From Mesotaenium endlicherianum (Eukaryota > Streptophyta > Zygnematophyceae > Zygnematales > Mesotaeniaceae), in NCBI GenBank assembly GCA_009602735.1, contig WELA01005691.1, forward strand, positions 62,001-126,000: a stretch of DNA of 64,000 nt. Reading direction: 5' to 3'. Position 1 is the stretch's first letter, and every line of letters begins with the position of its first letter. Of the stretch, positions 11,211 through 21,505 are shown in pieces. The translations under genes and the position numbers were made by a program. Under the pieces are notes generated by a model, which saw nothing but the letters and a program-made list of their open reading frames with translations, ran no database searches and was not told the DNA's origin.

Positions 11211-11569
11211 CCTAGTCATGGGATACTCGCGTATTGGTCCGTGAGCGACGTATTACACCACGTATTTGGACGTATTTTCAAAATACTCAAAAGACGCGTC
11301 CCGACGAGGTAAAAATGCGTATTTGGCGGTTTGAAAATTTGATATTGAAGTTTCTACTTTCACCACCTTCATATCATAGCAAGTTGAGTCCTTTATCATT
11401 CGCGATAAATCGCGCTCGAGGTTTCGAAGCATTTTGAAAGTTATAAGCTCTGCCAATTTTTTTGAGAATCTTGGAAAAACGTAATACTCATGTATTTCCT
11501 TTTTTTACACGTATTTTTGCAATACGTATACGTTTTACGTATTCTCCAAATACGTATTCCATAACTAGG
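11211..11569. repeat. MITE-like 359-bp unit inside H
   Basis: A second right terminus lies at 11532-11569: 35 of 38 bases match the true right end at 13262-13299. With the left end of H it would form a complete 359-bp inverted-repeat unit. The sequence after 11569 is not the 8-bp duplication, so this inner end is not the boundary that was used at this site. Confidence 0.5.
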
Positions 11570-13299
11570 GCCCAAACCCTACACCATTCCCTAGGATCTC
11601 GAAATGGTTGGTGGCCTCATATTACAATATTAAATATATATGTGAAATATGTTTTCATATAAGATAGAATATATCCAAATGTTATTAAATTTGCAACAAA
11701 AGTTCAACGTAGCATAATAGTCACATCGTGTGTCTCGTACTCATTCCACCCATTTGTAAGAAGTGCATTGCTTATTGAAGCAAGAACTAGTAACAGCAAC
11801 ACACAATAGGAATTTGAAGAACATCATACAATATCTATACCTTTTACACATTTATGGAGAATCTGCTTCAATGTCTTTTTCAGCAAGAAGAACACTAAGT
11901 CATAACCTTCTCACATGTTTTTACCCAGCCCATTCCGCATTGCTGTCTCCTATCTCTACGTATCAAGAGAATATCGCTTTATCACCTACTTGCCAAAATC
12001 ACTTGAGTAGCCTACGCATGGTTCTTGGCTTCACATTAAGGCACGTAGGCGCGCCCCTACATGTGCTTGTTTTGCAGGCGTAGGCAGAGCTGTACACTTT
12101 GCAGTACTCTCCCTGGTAGTTCCTAGCGTCGATAACTTTAACTCTATATCAGTCGGGACCTGGCCAGTGACGCACATGATGTAGTGGGCGAATACTGTCG
12201 GCTAGGTGGTGGCTGCAGGTGCAGTAGATGGTCACTGCTGGGTGGCCACGAAGGTCTGCAAGCCCTTCTATGAACCTGAGAAGTTGACTGTTGGCGACCA
12301 CCAAGTCTCCAATGTTGGAGCTCAGAGGCCATTCAAGAACAGAGTTGGGCACTCATCTGGATTGTTTGCGTTGTACACCCAGTCCACATGCAAGTGCTTC
12401 ATTGCTCACAAGAATTGCAATTCCGGCCACACAGTCGCACCTCCCAAGGTCAAGCAAACAGTGCTTGCATTGGAAGTAGATTCAGAGAATTCAAAGCTGA
12501 CACGTTGTGCTGTCAGTGAAATCGTCTTCACGCTATTCAAGCAATTCTTCATTCCGCAAATGGAGTGCCTCGTGAGAGTCAGAGTTCTTAGGGTTTTTGA
12601 CAAACTTAAGGGCAGTGGAAGGCTAGGGTCCCCGCGACCCAGACGGCCTGGCTGCCATTGTACCTCGAACGTTGTGTGATTTGTTGTCCTTGCCAGCAAC
12701 TTCAGCAACTTCCCCGACCACATCATCCTGCAAGTCACACACTTACGGTGGGTTTTGAAATTTCGGAGACAGCTCATAGTTCAAACGTTTGCAAAATAAA
12801 TGCATGTGTCTGCCCCTTAGTTATGCTATGAAGGCGTACAAGATGAAAGTAATAGGGAAGTTGCATACCTCGTTTCATGTAAGAATCAGCTCCTTCATTG
12901 CTGACATGGACTGCCAAGTGGCCAACACACCGGATGCCTCCACCCTGCTTGGCGTTACATCTAGAGTAGCAAGAGTAGAGCACTTCGCCAGCCACTTAGG
13001 CGCAAACGCCCACTCCCATTTTGATGGAAAGGTAAGAGGGAACGCTCGCAACCGTGGTAAATGCATGATGGTTGGGCTGATCTAAAGCTCCTGCCCTACA
13101 CACGCCCACCTTTGACAGGAAAGGTCCACTTCCAGCTCTTCTAATGTCTCTGCGGATCCGAACTCCATGCTCTTAAGGTATGACATCTCCCTCATGGAGC
13201 CAGCATACTCTGCGCAACCCTCGGTATCAGAAATGCATGCTTCGTCATAAATGATATTGAGGTTTTACGTATTCTCCAAATACGTATCCTATGACTAGG
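11211..13299. mobile_element. 2.1 kb TIR DNA transposon H (hAT-like by target duplication)
   Basis: Termini are inverted repeats: left CCTAGTCATGGGATAC, right end the complement of CCTAGTCATAGGATAC (15 of 16 match). The element is flanked by an exact 8-bp duplication, GTTGTGGA (11203-11210 and 13300-13307). Homology of the host element C-prime to element C continues directly across one copy of the duplication, which confirms the insertion limits. An 8-bp duplication is typical of hAT, but the CCTAG terminus is not the usual hAT end, so the superfamily is tentative. Subterminal ACGTATT-like motifs recur at both ends. Internal frames (for example 12206-12679 plus and 12406-12777 minus) show no transposase I recognise, so it looks non-autonomous. 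Confidence 0.7.
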
Positions 13300-13307
13300 G
13301 TTGTGGA
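13300..13307. repeat. 8-bp target site duplication of transposon H (right)
   Basis: Exact second copy of GTTGTGGA, directly after the CTAGG terminus. Confidence 0.8.
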
Positions 13308-13702
13308 CAATTGCTTGCCCGACTCCTTCTTGCGTTCTTCAAATATCACTTCGACACATATGGTCTCTGCAGGCCCTCCAGAATCTCCCAAATTCTGGCT
13401 ACTCTGTTAAGCCCATTCATGAATACTACACTGGCGCTCTCTGAGGTATGCTCCTAATCTGACATCTTCTGGAGTCTCCTCACGCCTTGATGTTGTGCTC
13501 ACGGAAGAAGATCTCCCAAATATCTGGCTGTGAGTGGCGTTTCTCAAAGATGACGGGGTGTTCTGCATACCCTCTTCTGCGCTTGGCAGCAGCGTTGCCT
13601 GCTCAAATGTTTGGTCCTCCATGGGTGTATCCTCTCTTTCCAGAGGTTTATTGAGTGGTCCGGTTATCGATCCGGTCCAACAATTCCTGGCATCTCATCA
13701 GT

Positions 13703-15007
13703 TCAGCTGCTCCAGGTTGCATGTTTGCTCTGTTTCTGGTAGCTTCTGTTGCGTCTCATTGCACTCCATATTCTTCTTGTTGCTGATGTGCCGTCCTGAT
13801 AGCCCTCCGATCGTATTTTTGCACCAATTGTCACTGGTCTTGGCCTCGGCATAGGCTTGTCAGTGAAGGTCAATTGCTGCCACGTCATGATTGTTTCCAC
13901 CAGGAATTTCATAGAGTGCTGCCCAATCATGTTGCCGAAGATCTTCGCAGCTTCGTCCGACCCAACTGCACCGGCTATTTGCCGAGCTATGATGTCGGGT
14001 ACTCTAAGGCATTTTCCCTTCTCCACCGCAGGAGGCTCTCTCCAAACGACATCTCTTTCATGCATGTCTTTAACCATTCCTCGTCCACCTTCTATGAAGG
14101 CTCGAGATCCTGGATACGCTGTGAAGGTAGGGAGTACCACCCTTGGCAGTCCTGGTTTGTTGATGACGCACAGTGGATAGGAATCCCTACTGGTTACTGG
14201 CTTGGTACATACCGTCAGCACCTTTTCCACTATCAATGCCGTCGGTAACCACCGTGTAAGGTCCTCCATCTCTCTCAGGACCTCAATAGACATGCCGTTG
14301 GTCCAAAATTTTCTAGCCCTATGGGATAATCCTCCGTGTTTGGCGTCATTGATTAGCACATGGTGACCCAAAGTGGAGTCTAAAATCAGCTATGGCTCTC
14401 TCGGCGTCATCTTCTTGTAATCCATTCCTGGATGCACGTTCTCAATCACAAACACAGATGTGTAATAGTGCTGACGCTCCCGCAGCACGCTGATAATTTT
14501 CACCATCCATCCCTAGTGTTGTGCTCGTGGATCACTGAATCCCCTCCTGTTTCCAGCTTGAGAAAACAGTTGACAAGGAAATCCAGCAAAGATCCAATTA
14601 AACCTGTAGCCATACAGGTCTTCAGGCTTCACATTAATAATGTTGCCTCCAGCGATGCGCTCAACATTGGCGTATGGGGGCACCAAGTCCTGAAAGTGAT
14701 GCATTTGCGGCATCTGAGTCTTGACTTTTTTGAATGCCAAAATAGCGTGGTTATCATTGTCCACATACAGGACTTTGGCCACCTACATCCCTTGCTAGAT
14801 CAGTGGTATGGTTCCAGACCCAAGTCCAGCAAACATTTCCAACATCACTACTCCCTTTTTACGAAAAGGATCTCTCATCCTGACAATGCCTTGCGGCAGC
14901 GGCTCAACTCCAGGCATAAGTTTTGCTGTAGAGGTAACTGGGTAGGGAACTGGCAGCAGCTCTTGCGGGCCACGGTCCCTGTTACTCACAGTTTCTAGTT
15001 GCTCCAT
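13703..15007 (-). pseudogene. C5 DNA methyltransferase domain of C-prime
   Basis: Minus-strand frames carry the C5-methyltransferase signature in order. Motif I is VVMLEMFAGLGSGTIPLI (near 14800-14860) and motif II-like is LYVDNDNHA. Motif IV with the catalytic Pro-Cys is IFAGFPCQLFSQAGNRRGFS (near 14530-14600). Then come a target-recognition-like stretch (VVLPTFTAYPGSRAF), a motif IX-like WREPPAVEKGKCLRVP, and a motif X-like KIFGNMIGQHSM. The enzyme family methylates cytosine in DNA using SAM. It lies between protease and RT positions of a gypsy element and matches the copy at 57088-58203. Broken. Confidence 0.85.
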
Positions 15008-15169
15008 ACCAACGGTGTTGGCATGTTGATGCTCGTATAGCTTTCCTTTTTGCGCTTCATGATGTTGTCGTCGAATTCTGGGTATTTGTCGTTAACGCAG
15101 CATTCTAGTAGTCCGTAGTTTGCTTCTCCTGTGCAAACCATCTTCAAAGGAATTTCTCCTGCCGGCTGC

Positions 15170-15910
15170 TAATCTGTTGACTGGTAAGTCACCCTCCGCT
15201 TCCGCAGATCAATGACCATACCCAAGGGAATCAGCGCTTCTATTCCCAAGAGAACATCATAGTTCTCTGCCTCAGTCAGTATGCATTGCATGAGTAGTGA
15301 CGCCTCTTCAGGTTGTTCTGAATTTACTGTGAATTTCACAGGCTTGCGGGTAATCCCACAAGACTTTGAGACTTGCCCCGAGGCAGTTCTCTACTGGAAA
15401 GAACTCTCTTTCAGGTCCACTGCTGTCAATCCTAGAGCTTTCACAGCTCGCTTTCCAAGGATAACTGGCTGTGCACCCGTATCCAACAGAATGTTGGGGG
15501 CTGCCCAGTTATTGAACATTAGTACACCATCCCTTCTTTGCACTCTTACAGTGCTGAAATTGGTAGGCAATGAGGCGCTGCACCCTCCTCAGCTGTATCC
15601 AGCTGGTGTTTGGCTTCTTCAACCGTAAACGGATAGGTGGTATGCAAATCAGCGAGAGAAAGCAAAGGAGCATGCTGGATCCGATGTTCCACCACGGCCT
15701 TCAGCTTCTCTAGCGAAAAATTAAATGTCTAACGCGTCCCAGGCTTGGCTTGTCGTAGCTGCAAAATCTCATTTTCATCCAGAGTGATCCAAAAAGCCCG
15801 AGGAAGCTTCCCAACATTCCTTGGCACAAGACGGTTGTAATCTGCTTGCTCGGCAGCCGTTGCGTCCAGTACATTGCGCATTTAGTTTCGCAAAGTGAGC
15901 TTTCAACTCA
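15170..15910 (-). pseudogene. Aspartic protease region of C-prime
   Basis: The minus-strand reading shows NILLDTGAQPVILGKRAVKA near 15440-15500, containing the retropepsin DTGA active-site motif. Further on is YDVLLGIEALIPLGMVIDLR near 15210-15270, the second conserved motif. The protease follows the gag zinc knuckles and precedes the DNMT, the same order as element C at 42160-43129. The upstream part (FSLEKLKAVVEHRIQ-like) is shared with C and has no known function. Confidence 0.7.
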
Positions 15911-16028
15911 GTGATTTTTGCACTCCTAGCTTCATACTTCTGGTTACCCTTGCGGTATCCCGAGCTACCCTTTTCTTTCCTTTTTTCCTTGCCTGCCTCT
16001 TTCGCGGCAGCATTTCACCATGGCGGCT

Positions 16029-17570
16029 TTAAATTTGGGTTCCTAGACCAGCACTCATCTTCTGAGAGTCGCTTCTTACTGCAATGTGCGCATATTTGCG
16101 CCTTCCTAGCTTAAATAACTTCGTCGCATCCGGGTACGGAGAATCTCTCTTCTGATGTCCGGATTTTCCGCAATTCCAACAGCCTTCTGCTGTTTCAGCA
16201 CTGTTGGCGTGCTTAGCAAACTTATAGAAAGACCCTCTCTTTCTCTTAAACTGAAAATTAGAGCTGTTGGCCTTAGGCGAAGAGAATTCCTCGCTCCTCT
16301 CAGGAGCCAAAAGCGTCTTGGAAGCCTCTTTATACCACACTCTACCTTCTTCAACATTGCGTGCTATTTCAGCCGCCTCGTGAATGTCCCCGTCAATCCC
16401 GTGCTTCGCGGACAGGTGTGGCCTGACTTCACGATCTGTTTCCTTGCCCAGGCACAACATAAATTTGTCAGTCACTATTCTGGGCTCGTAGATTTTTTTC
16501 CTTTTTGGCAAGGTCTACCAATCTACATTTGACCTCTATGACTGTCTTGTTGTTCTGACGGACAAAATGCACATAACGGTGCATCTTAAGACTGCAATCC
16601 TTTGGGAATCGTGCTTCAAGCAACTTAAAGAAACAACGCAGGCAATGCTTGGAGTCTAGCTGGTCATCCCCAGCCTCCATATTGTTACGACAGCTAGCCA
16701 AGGCTTGCGCATGGCTTGCCTCTGTCGTGGCGCTATCGCCTTGCTGATTATTAAAAGGTGCAGCTCTGCGCGTTACTCGTTCCCGAGCATCAGCAATCTT
16801 CTCAGGGAATTCTGCACACACCTTTCGCAATTCTGCGACAGAGCCGGCATCATTATCTGAGCGGCAGCCCTTTTCTGGCCCTCAGTGAGTTGCCTCATGG
16901 CCTCTGTTAATTCTTGTGTTAGTGCAGCTAAGTCTATACTCTCAACAGATGCAGTTGGCACTGCTCCTCCTGAAGATAAAGCAGACATTCGGGCTTCCGC
17001 AGTCTCTTTTTGAATTTTTAATTTCCTAGCCCTTTTTTGCTCTCCAAATGCCCATTCCTCGGTGAGATTCTCATCCTTCCGGAATTGGCGATATAGCAAT
17101 AGGGCATACTTATCTAAGTACTCAACTAAGCCTTTAAATGCGACAGATTAACAATTGCGTATAACAAAAATACCTCCAAATCTTCTCAAAGAATTCTGCC
17201 CAATAAATCTTATCAAACTCTTCGAAAGTGAGACCGTTTCCACTGGTTTGTCCGTTAAAACACTTTGCAGACAGCTTAAACTTAGAATTTTCATCCCGAT
17301 CATCACCGGCAATTTTGAAAGTGACGAGGACTCACTGACTCTTCCCCACACGTCTTGCTCTCTGCCCAAATCAGGTGCAAAGGCTCGTGTGTTATCCGAG
17401 TTCTCACCGCTCGCGGAGTTATGGCAAGGCTTGTCGCTCGACGGTTGCTCACTCCACCGGTTGACAGTATGCTCACACGTCTCACTTCCTCGTGGACTCT
17501 GGCTAAAATCAGAATCTTTTGCAGGCTCCAAAGAGTGGTAGAGTCTTCCACTCCTCAATTGCATTTATAG
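16029..17570 (-). pseudogene. Gag of C-prime
   Basis: Aligns with the gag of C at 33711-35127. Shared parts are an N-terminal MQLRSGRLYHSLEPA stretch, an acidic Ser-rich middle, a coiled-coil-like region (EWAFGEQKRARKLKIQKE), the capsid-like block EAAEIARNVEEG, and a zinc-knuckle segment, GCWNCGKSGHQKR. Gag forms the particle and binds RNA. The reading is broken in several places. Confidence 0.8.
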
Positions 17571-19012
17571 TTGAATTTCTCCGGGTCCCCTTTGAGGTTG
17601 AATACCGGCAGCCTTAACAGGCCTCAATCCCCAAATGGCTTGGGATTCTTGTTCACTTAAACCAGTCAACCCAAGTTCTTAGAAGTAGGACAGAAGCGTC
17701 TTACTTCCACACAGGCTTTTGCCCAAGTTGAGGCTCTACAAAATGAACAAGTTTGTAGTTTGCAGAAATCACGTCTAAGCAGCTTAACAGGCAATGCCAG
17801 ATTCAGAGAAAACCGCCCTTCAAGGCTTTCGCTTAACTTTCACAAGTCATGGCTTACAAAACTCTGAAACTGCACATCAATGATGGCCTGGTTTGAGCTC
17901 TTTGCTCAACACCGCGCCTTAATAGCTCTTCACTGTTTGGCTGGACTCACTCAGATTTTTACAGAGACCTTTACTTGTTAATACTGCTCTTGCTATAAGC
18001 AATTCGACAATTGAGACTTCTGAGAACTTGGAAACTAACACAGCACTCACCATTTTAAGTGACCCTCGCACGCTTGTGATGTCTAACTCAAATCTATGCT
18101 AATCTCCTAACAGATTTTATTCTGCACCTCTCTACTTTCTACCAGCGAGATCCTCTTTTGGGAACTCCTGAGGTCTAACCTTTCTATGATACACTTACGA
18201 AGACTTCTTCCAACGTCGGCAGAAGCGTGGCGTCTCGGCTTTTCTATGACCTTGGAAATTCCTTTTTCTTTGCGCTCCTTCTGCTCCTTCAGCTTCCTTT
18301 GACAACGATGCGAGCAAGAATGAGGCAGCTTCAGGCAGGACTCGTGCCTTTCACAGGCACCACACATTATGGTCTCTCGAGAATACCAGTACTTAGTCAC
18401 AGCGCTTAGCTTGCATGCCGTCCTTACCTAGCAGCTCTTACACAACTTAGAAGTTGTCATTCAGCATGCATGCATGCCTTGGGATAGTCGCGCGTGACCA
18501 CTTAGCCTTTCAGCTGACAATCACGCCTATGTGGCTTGCTGGCAGCGTTTAAGATGAACGCTCAAGCCGTGACTAGTCACTCGAGGATCTTGCCCGAGGT
18601 GGCTCACAACGCCTTTGCAACATCCCTGCGGTACTTGACTCAGACAGCCGATTGATCAGTACCTTTCTTGGCACTTGTTGGGATGGCTCATTGTTGGTTC
18701 CAGGCCCCTAGCCTTCCGACTGACTACTCCGTCCAAATCCTTATCCATCCCTGGGTGTGGGTTTGACATGTCGTGACCACTTTGACAGTGATAACGACTT
18801 TGACATGACCGCTGACTGAGATAACTCGATCCACTGGTCGGTGAGTCAACGTTGACTTCCCGTACCTGGGCGTGGCTTGCGCTGCGCGTGCAGCAGCGTC
18901 AAGTGGATAGTAGTCGCAACAACAATGACACCTACGTGATGTCATGAGACTCCATGGTATACACCAAGAGTCACTATGAAACCTCAGATGAAGAGGTTTG
19001 TCTCCTCTTACA
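17571..19012 (-). repeat. 5' LTR and untranslated leader of C-prime
   Basis: Homologous in long blocks to 32575-33710 upstream of the gag of C. Shared landmarks are GTCAACGTTGACTCACCGAC (C-prime near 18840, C near 32650) and TTAAGGCGCGGTGTT (C near 33531). The LTR start is placed at 19012 because TGTAAGAGGA begins there on the minus strand. Where the LTR ends and the leader begins is unclear, and no primer-binding site could be assigned. Confidence 0.5.
18107..18400 (-). other. Small leader ORF with Cys-rich block (C-prime copy)
   Basis: A 97-codon minus-strand frame upstream of gag contains the block CGACERHESCL at 18334-18366, followed by a Lys/Glu-rich stretch. The same block is encoded in element C at 33128-33160 and the two differ there only at synonymous third positions (three of 33 bases). 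It could be an upstream ORF or an exon of a spliced leader. Outside the block the two copies do not keep one frame. Confidence 0.3.
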
Positions 19013-19559
19013 CGTCACATGAAGAAGTAGACCTTTTGGTTATCACGTACAACTGAAACGGTGGTCCCTTTACAACCACCTGAACATAGGTGTTGTAGGA
19101 GTGCCAAGTTGCACTCAGATGGCTCGCGTTGGCAAGTATAAATACTTGCAGAGTCAATCTCAGTGCAACTCTGAGAGCACCTCTTCTCGTCATTGCATGT
19201 TTGTCCACTTTTGCAAAACTCCTTTCTGAAAAGCTGAAGAAAGATTCTCGTAACTTAAGAATAAATACATTGGTCTCGGAGCAAGTCATTGCTCTACTTA
19301 GAAAATTTGTGCAAAATTGTTCAAAATTGCTTTGATTGGGTTAGATTTGCAAGATAAATGGTTTGCAAAACACTAACTTGTTATGTTGTTGGTTTTGCCA
19401 AGATCATGACGAGGAGACAAGGGCCTACTTGGCCGGAATCTCGTCGAATCTGTCAAGGGCCAACCGTGTCAGCCTGGTTGGCTTGAGAAGACCCGTCGGC
19501 AAGAAGGGCCTCTTTGCCTCTTTGTTTTATCCACCAGGCCAAGTCGACCTTTGGCCCGG
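19013..19559. other. Spacer between C-prime and F
   Basis: No gene recognised. A TATAAATA stands at 19137-19144 on the plus strand, followed by A/T-rich sequence, so this could be a promoter-bearing remnant such as part of another LTR. No second copy is present to prove it. The last part (about 19400-19559) flanks F and continues after it at 30386. Confidence 0.35.
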
Positions 19560-19893
19560 TGTTAGATACACCAGTCACACGTGTTCTATCTCCGACACAC
19601 TTGTACCACTAAAATAGCTCACACACTTCATTGCTCAGATTTAGATGTACATTAGACAGCATCGCCGACCACAATAGATAATAGGACTTTGAATCAGGCA
19701 AGCTTCGCCTTACGATTGAATTCTAGCCGACCCATTTGGTTGCGTAGATTACGCCAACGAACAGAACTAGAACAAAAAGTCCAAATTAGAGGAGGAAGGC
19801 TCCATCGTAGCTTCCAAAGAGACGACTACTGAAGTCGACTCCAAAATTGTACTCGGCATTTTGACATCCTGAGAAATACATTTCGTCCCGTCA
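19560..19893 (+). repeat. 5' LTR of F, first part
   Basis: Matches 30039-30370 of the 3' LTR closely. It is cut at 19893 by insertion of G, whose target duplication CGTCA occupies 19889-19893. Confidence 0.85.
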
Positions 19894-20666
19894 TGAAATG
19901 AATCGACTTACCAAATAAGCGATTAACAATTAATAAAGATCTTTATATCAGCAAGTAATCTTTATGGTAATTTCCGTTAACTGGTTAAACGGCAAAGGAC
20001 AATACACTAGCAGGGAATAATACTCGTCAGTCAAATGAGAGTAAACTAGCATCAATATTGCAAATCAGTAAACTCATACATAAGGAAGGTTAGAAGACAG
20101 TGCGTATCAATGGCTTCTCGCCTTGGATTCAGATCCCTCTCAGTAAGCTGTACAAGAGAGTTGGCCTCGTTTCCGAATGCCGAACTCGAGAGCAATGCCT
20201 AGCGTATGTACATGGAATGAGTGTACTGTTCAACGGTCAGTGCGATCGCACCACCTACCCGGGAGTTAACCACGTTGGTAGGACCTCGGTTAACCAAATC
20301 CACCCCCATCTCCCATCATCCCGAATAGCCATCCATCATAGGGATGTCATCTGGCTATTCATTTAGCATATCGCACTTAGATGCATATCAAGGCAGTTCG
20401 CTGCTACCGAGTACGGAAGTCAGCTTGCTGTCAAAGAATGTGTCAGCAAGCTGACTTATATGGACTTCCAGCCTGCTGCTTTCGACTGAGTCAGCAAACT
20501 GATAATTATGTAAAGTCCAGCAGACTGACTATTAAGTAATATCCAGCAGACTGACTATTAACTAAAGTCCAGCAGGCTGACTATTAATTAAAGTTCAGCA
20601 GGCTGAACTTAATTAACTATTATATTTAAATGAATATTGTATCCACTAATATACTGATTCATTACA
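19894..20666 (-). repeat. 3' LTR of G
   Basis: 773 bp. On the element's strand it starts TGTAATGAATCAG and ends CATTTCA. It contains a perfect 12-bp inverted repeat (20419-20430 and 20444-20455, 13-base loop) and a four-unit 26-bp tandem repeat (20510-20613). Confidence 0.9.
20510..20613. repeat. 26-bp tandem repeat, four units, in LTR of G
   Basis: Units start at 20510, 20536, 20562 and 20588. Each holds a CAGCAGACTGAC or CAGCAGGCTGAC core. The same 12-mer type forms the nearby inverted repeat. The array recurs at 25028-25131 in the other LTR. Confidence 0.8.
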
Positions 20667-20779
20667 ATCCCTCCAACTTAACTTGTTGTCGCCTCGACAA
20701 CATTAAACTGCAGAAATTTTAAATAAGGGAACTGAACCTGACCAGCCTCCTTTACTGACTGCCTCTTCAGCGTGTCACC

Positions 20780-21480
20780 TTAAGGGGTTGTTCCTGGGGT
20801 TTCAGGGTCAGGAGACGGAGATCTGGACCTAGATATGGACAGCCCTCTAGGTCTGTCAGCTGGCCTTCTAAAGAACCCTGTTTGCTCTAAAGTTGGCCCT
20901 CGGGGAGAACGGAGGATGATGGCCTGCTCTTCAACTATTTGGGTGTTGATTCCCACATAGACAGGCATTCCAGTAGGATGCTGAAATACATTGAATAGAG
21001 GTACATGCCCCTGAGCGGAGGGGGAGGCTGGCATACCTCTGGCCCACCCGCGTGTCCCTCTTCTGGCACCTGTGTCCTCTGGGGATTTCTGTCTGTGTCT
21101 GCTGCCCAGTACCGTCAGATCAGCTTCTTCCCCTGCTTGGGCAGGTGGGCTGGGGGAGCGAGCGCGGGGTCCAGTTGTCGCCATAACGGGGATCACATTC
21201 CACACACCTGATCGTGGTTCTTTAGGAAGTGCCACTGCCTCTCGCTGGGTATCCTGAGTACCTGCTGCTGATGCTTCTCCTCTGCCTTGTTCTCCTTCCT
21301 CATCCTCCTCCTTGGAGAGAGTAGGGGTCTCGTCCACTAAGTCGTCCTGCTCCCTAGTAGACATGGAGTAGTCTACCGACCTCCCTTTCTTAGGGCGTGC
21401 TGGAGGTTGCTTGGCCTTCAGCCTACTGAAATCTATCCGGCCTGCGTTCTTTGCCCATTTGACAAAGGCATGCTTTCCTT
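20780..21480 (-). CDS. Acidic, Ser/Arg-rich tail ORF of G
   Basis: An open minus-strand frame near the 3' end of G. From the ATG at 21364 it runs 194 codons, and it is open upstream to about 21480 (KHAFVKWAKNAG, then PPARPKKGRS). The middle is very acidic (SKEEDEEGEQ) and the end is rich in SRSRSPSPDP-type text. No domain recognised. It may be the C-terminal tail of Pol or a separate accessory protein. It lies after the RNase H beginning and before the 3' LTR. Confidence 0.35.
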
Positions 21481-21505
21481 AGAGAAGTACTCTCTTCCCC
21501 TCCTC

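Larger units (their letters stand above)
10776..13702 (-). pseudogene. Linker region of C-prime, interrupted by transposon H
   Basis: The segment 10776-11219 reads as an acidic linker (SIARQIMEQLLDAHARRHNK, then EIPHFPTQELDLLEPQEL) that aligns with residues about 240-350 of the C linker ORF at 58204-60318. The segment 13300-13702 aligns with the earlier part of the same linker. Between them lies transposon H. No known domain. Similarity between copies over a non-enzymatic region suggests it was protein-coding when the elements were active. Confidence 0.6.
10776..19012 (-). mobile_element. DNMT-bearing Ty3/gypsy element C-prime, 5' part (broken)
   Basis: The minus-strand sister of element C. 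It contains LTR/leader (17571-19012), gag (16029-17570), protease (about 15170-15910), DNMT (13703-15007) and the long linker (10776-13702, interrupted by transposon H). Amino-acid similarity to C is high throughout, including gag blocks such as EAAEIARNVEEG. RT and everything downstream is missing because homology ends at 10776, where element A begins. About ten or more breaks. The candidate LTR start at 19012 reads TGTAAGAGGA on the minus strand, the same ten bases that follow the polypurine tract of C at 63342. Confidence 0.85.

Noticed and set aside
19137-19144. TATAAATA as the promoter of a host gene
   Set aside because: No gene follows it; it may be an LTR remnant, but there is no second copy to prove it.
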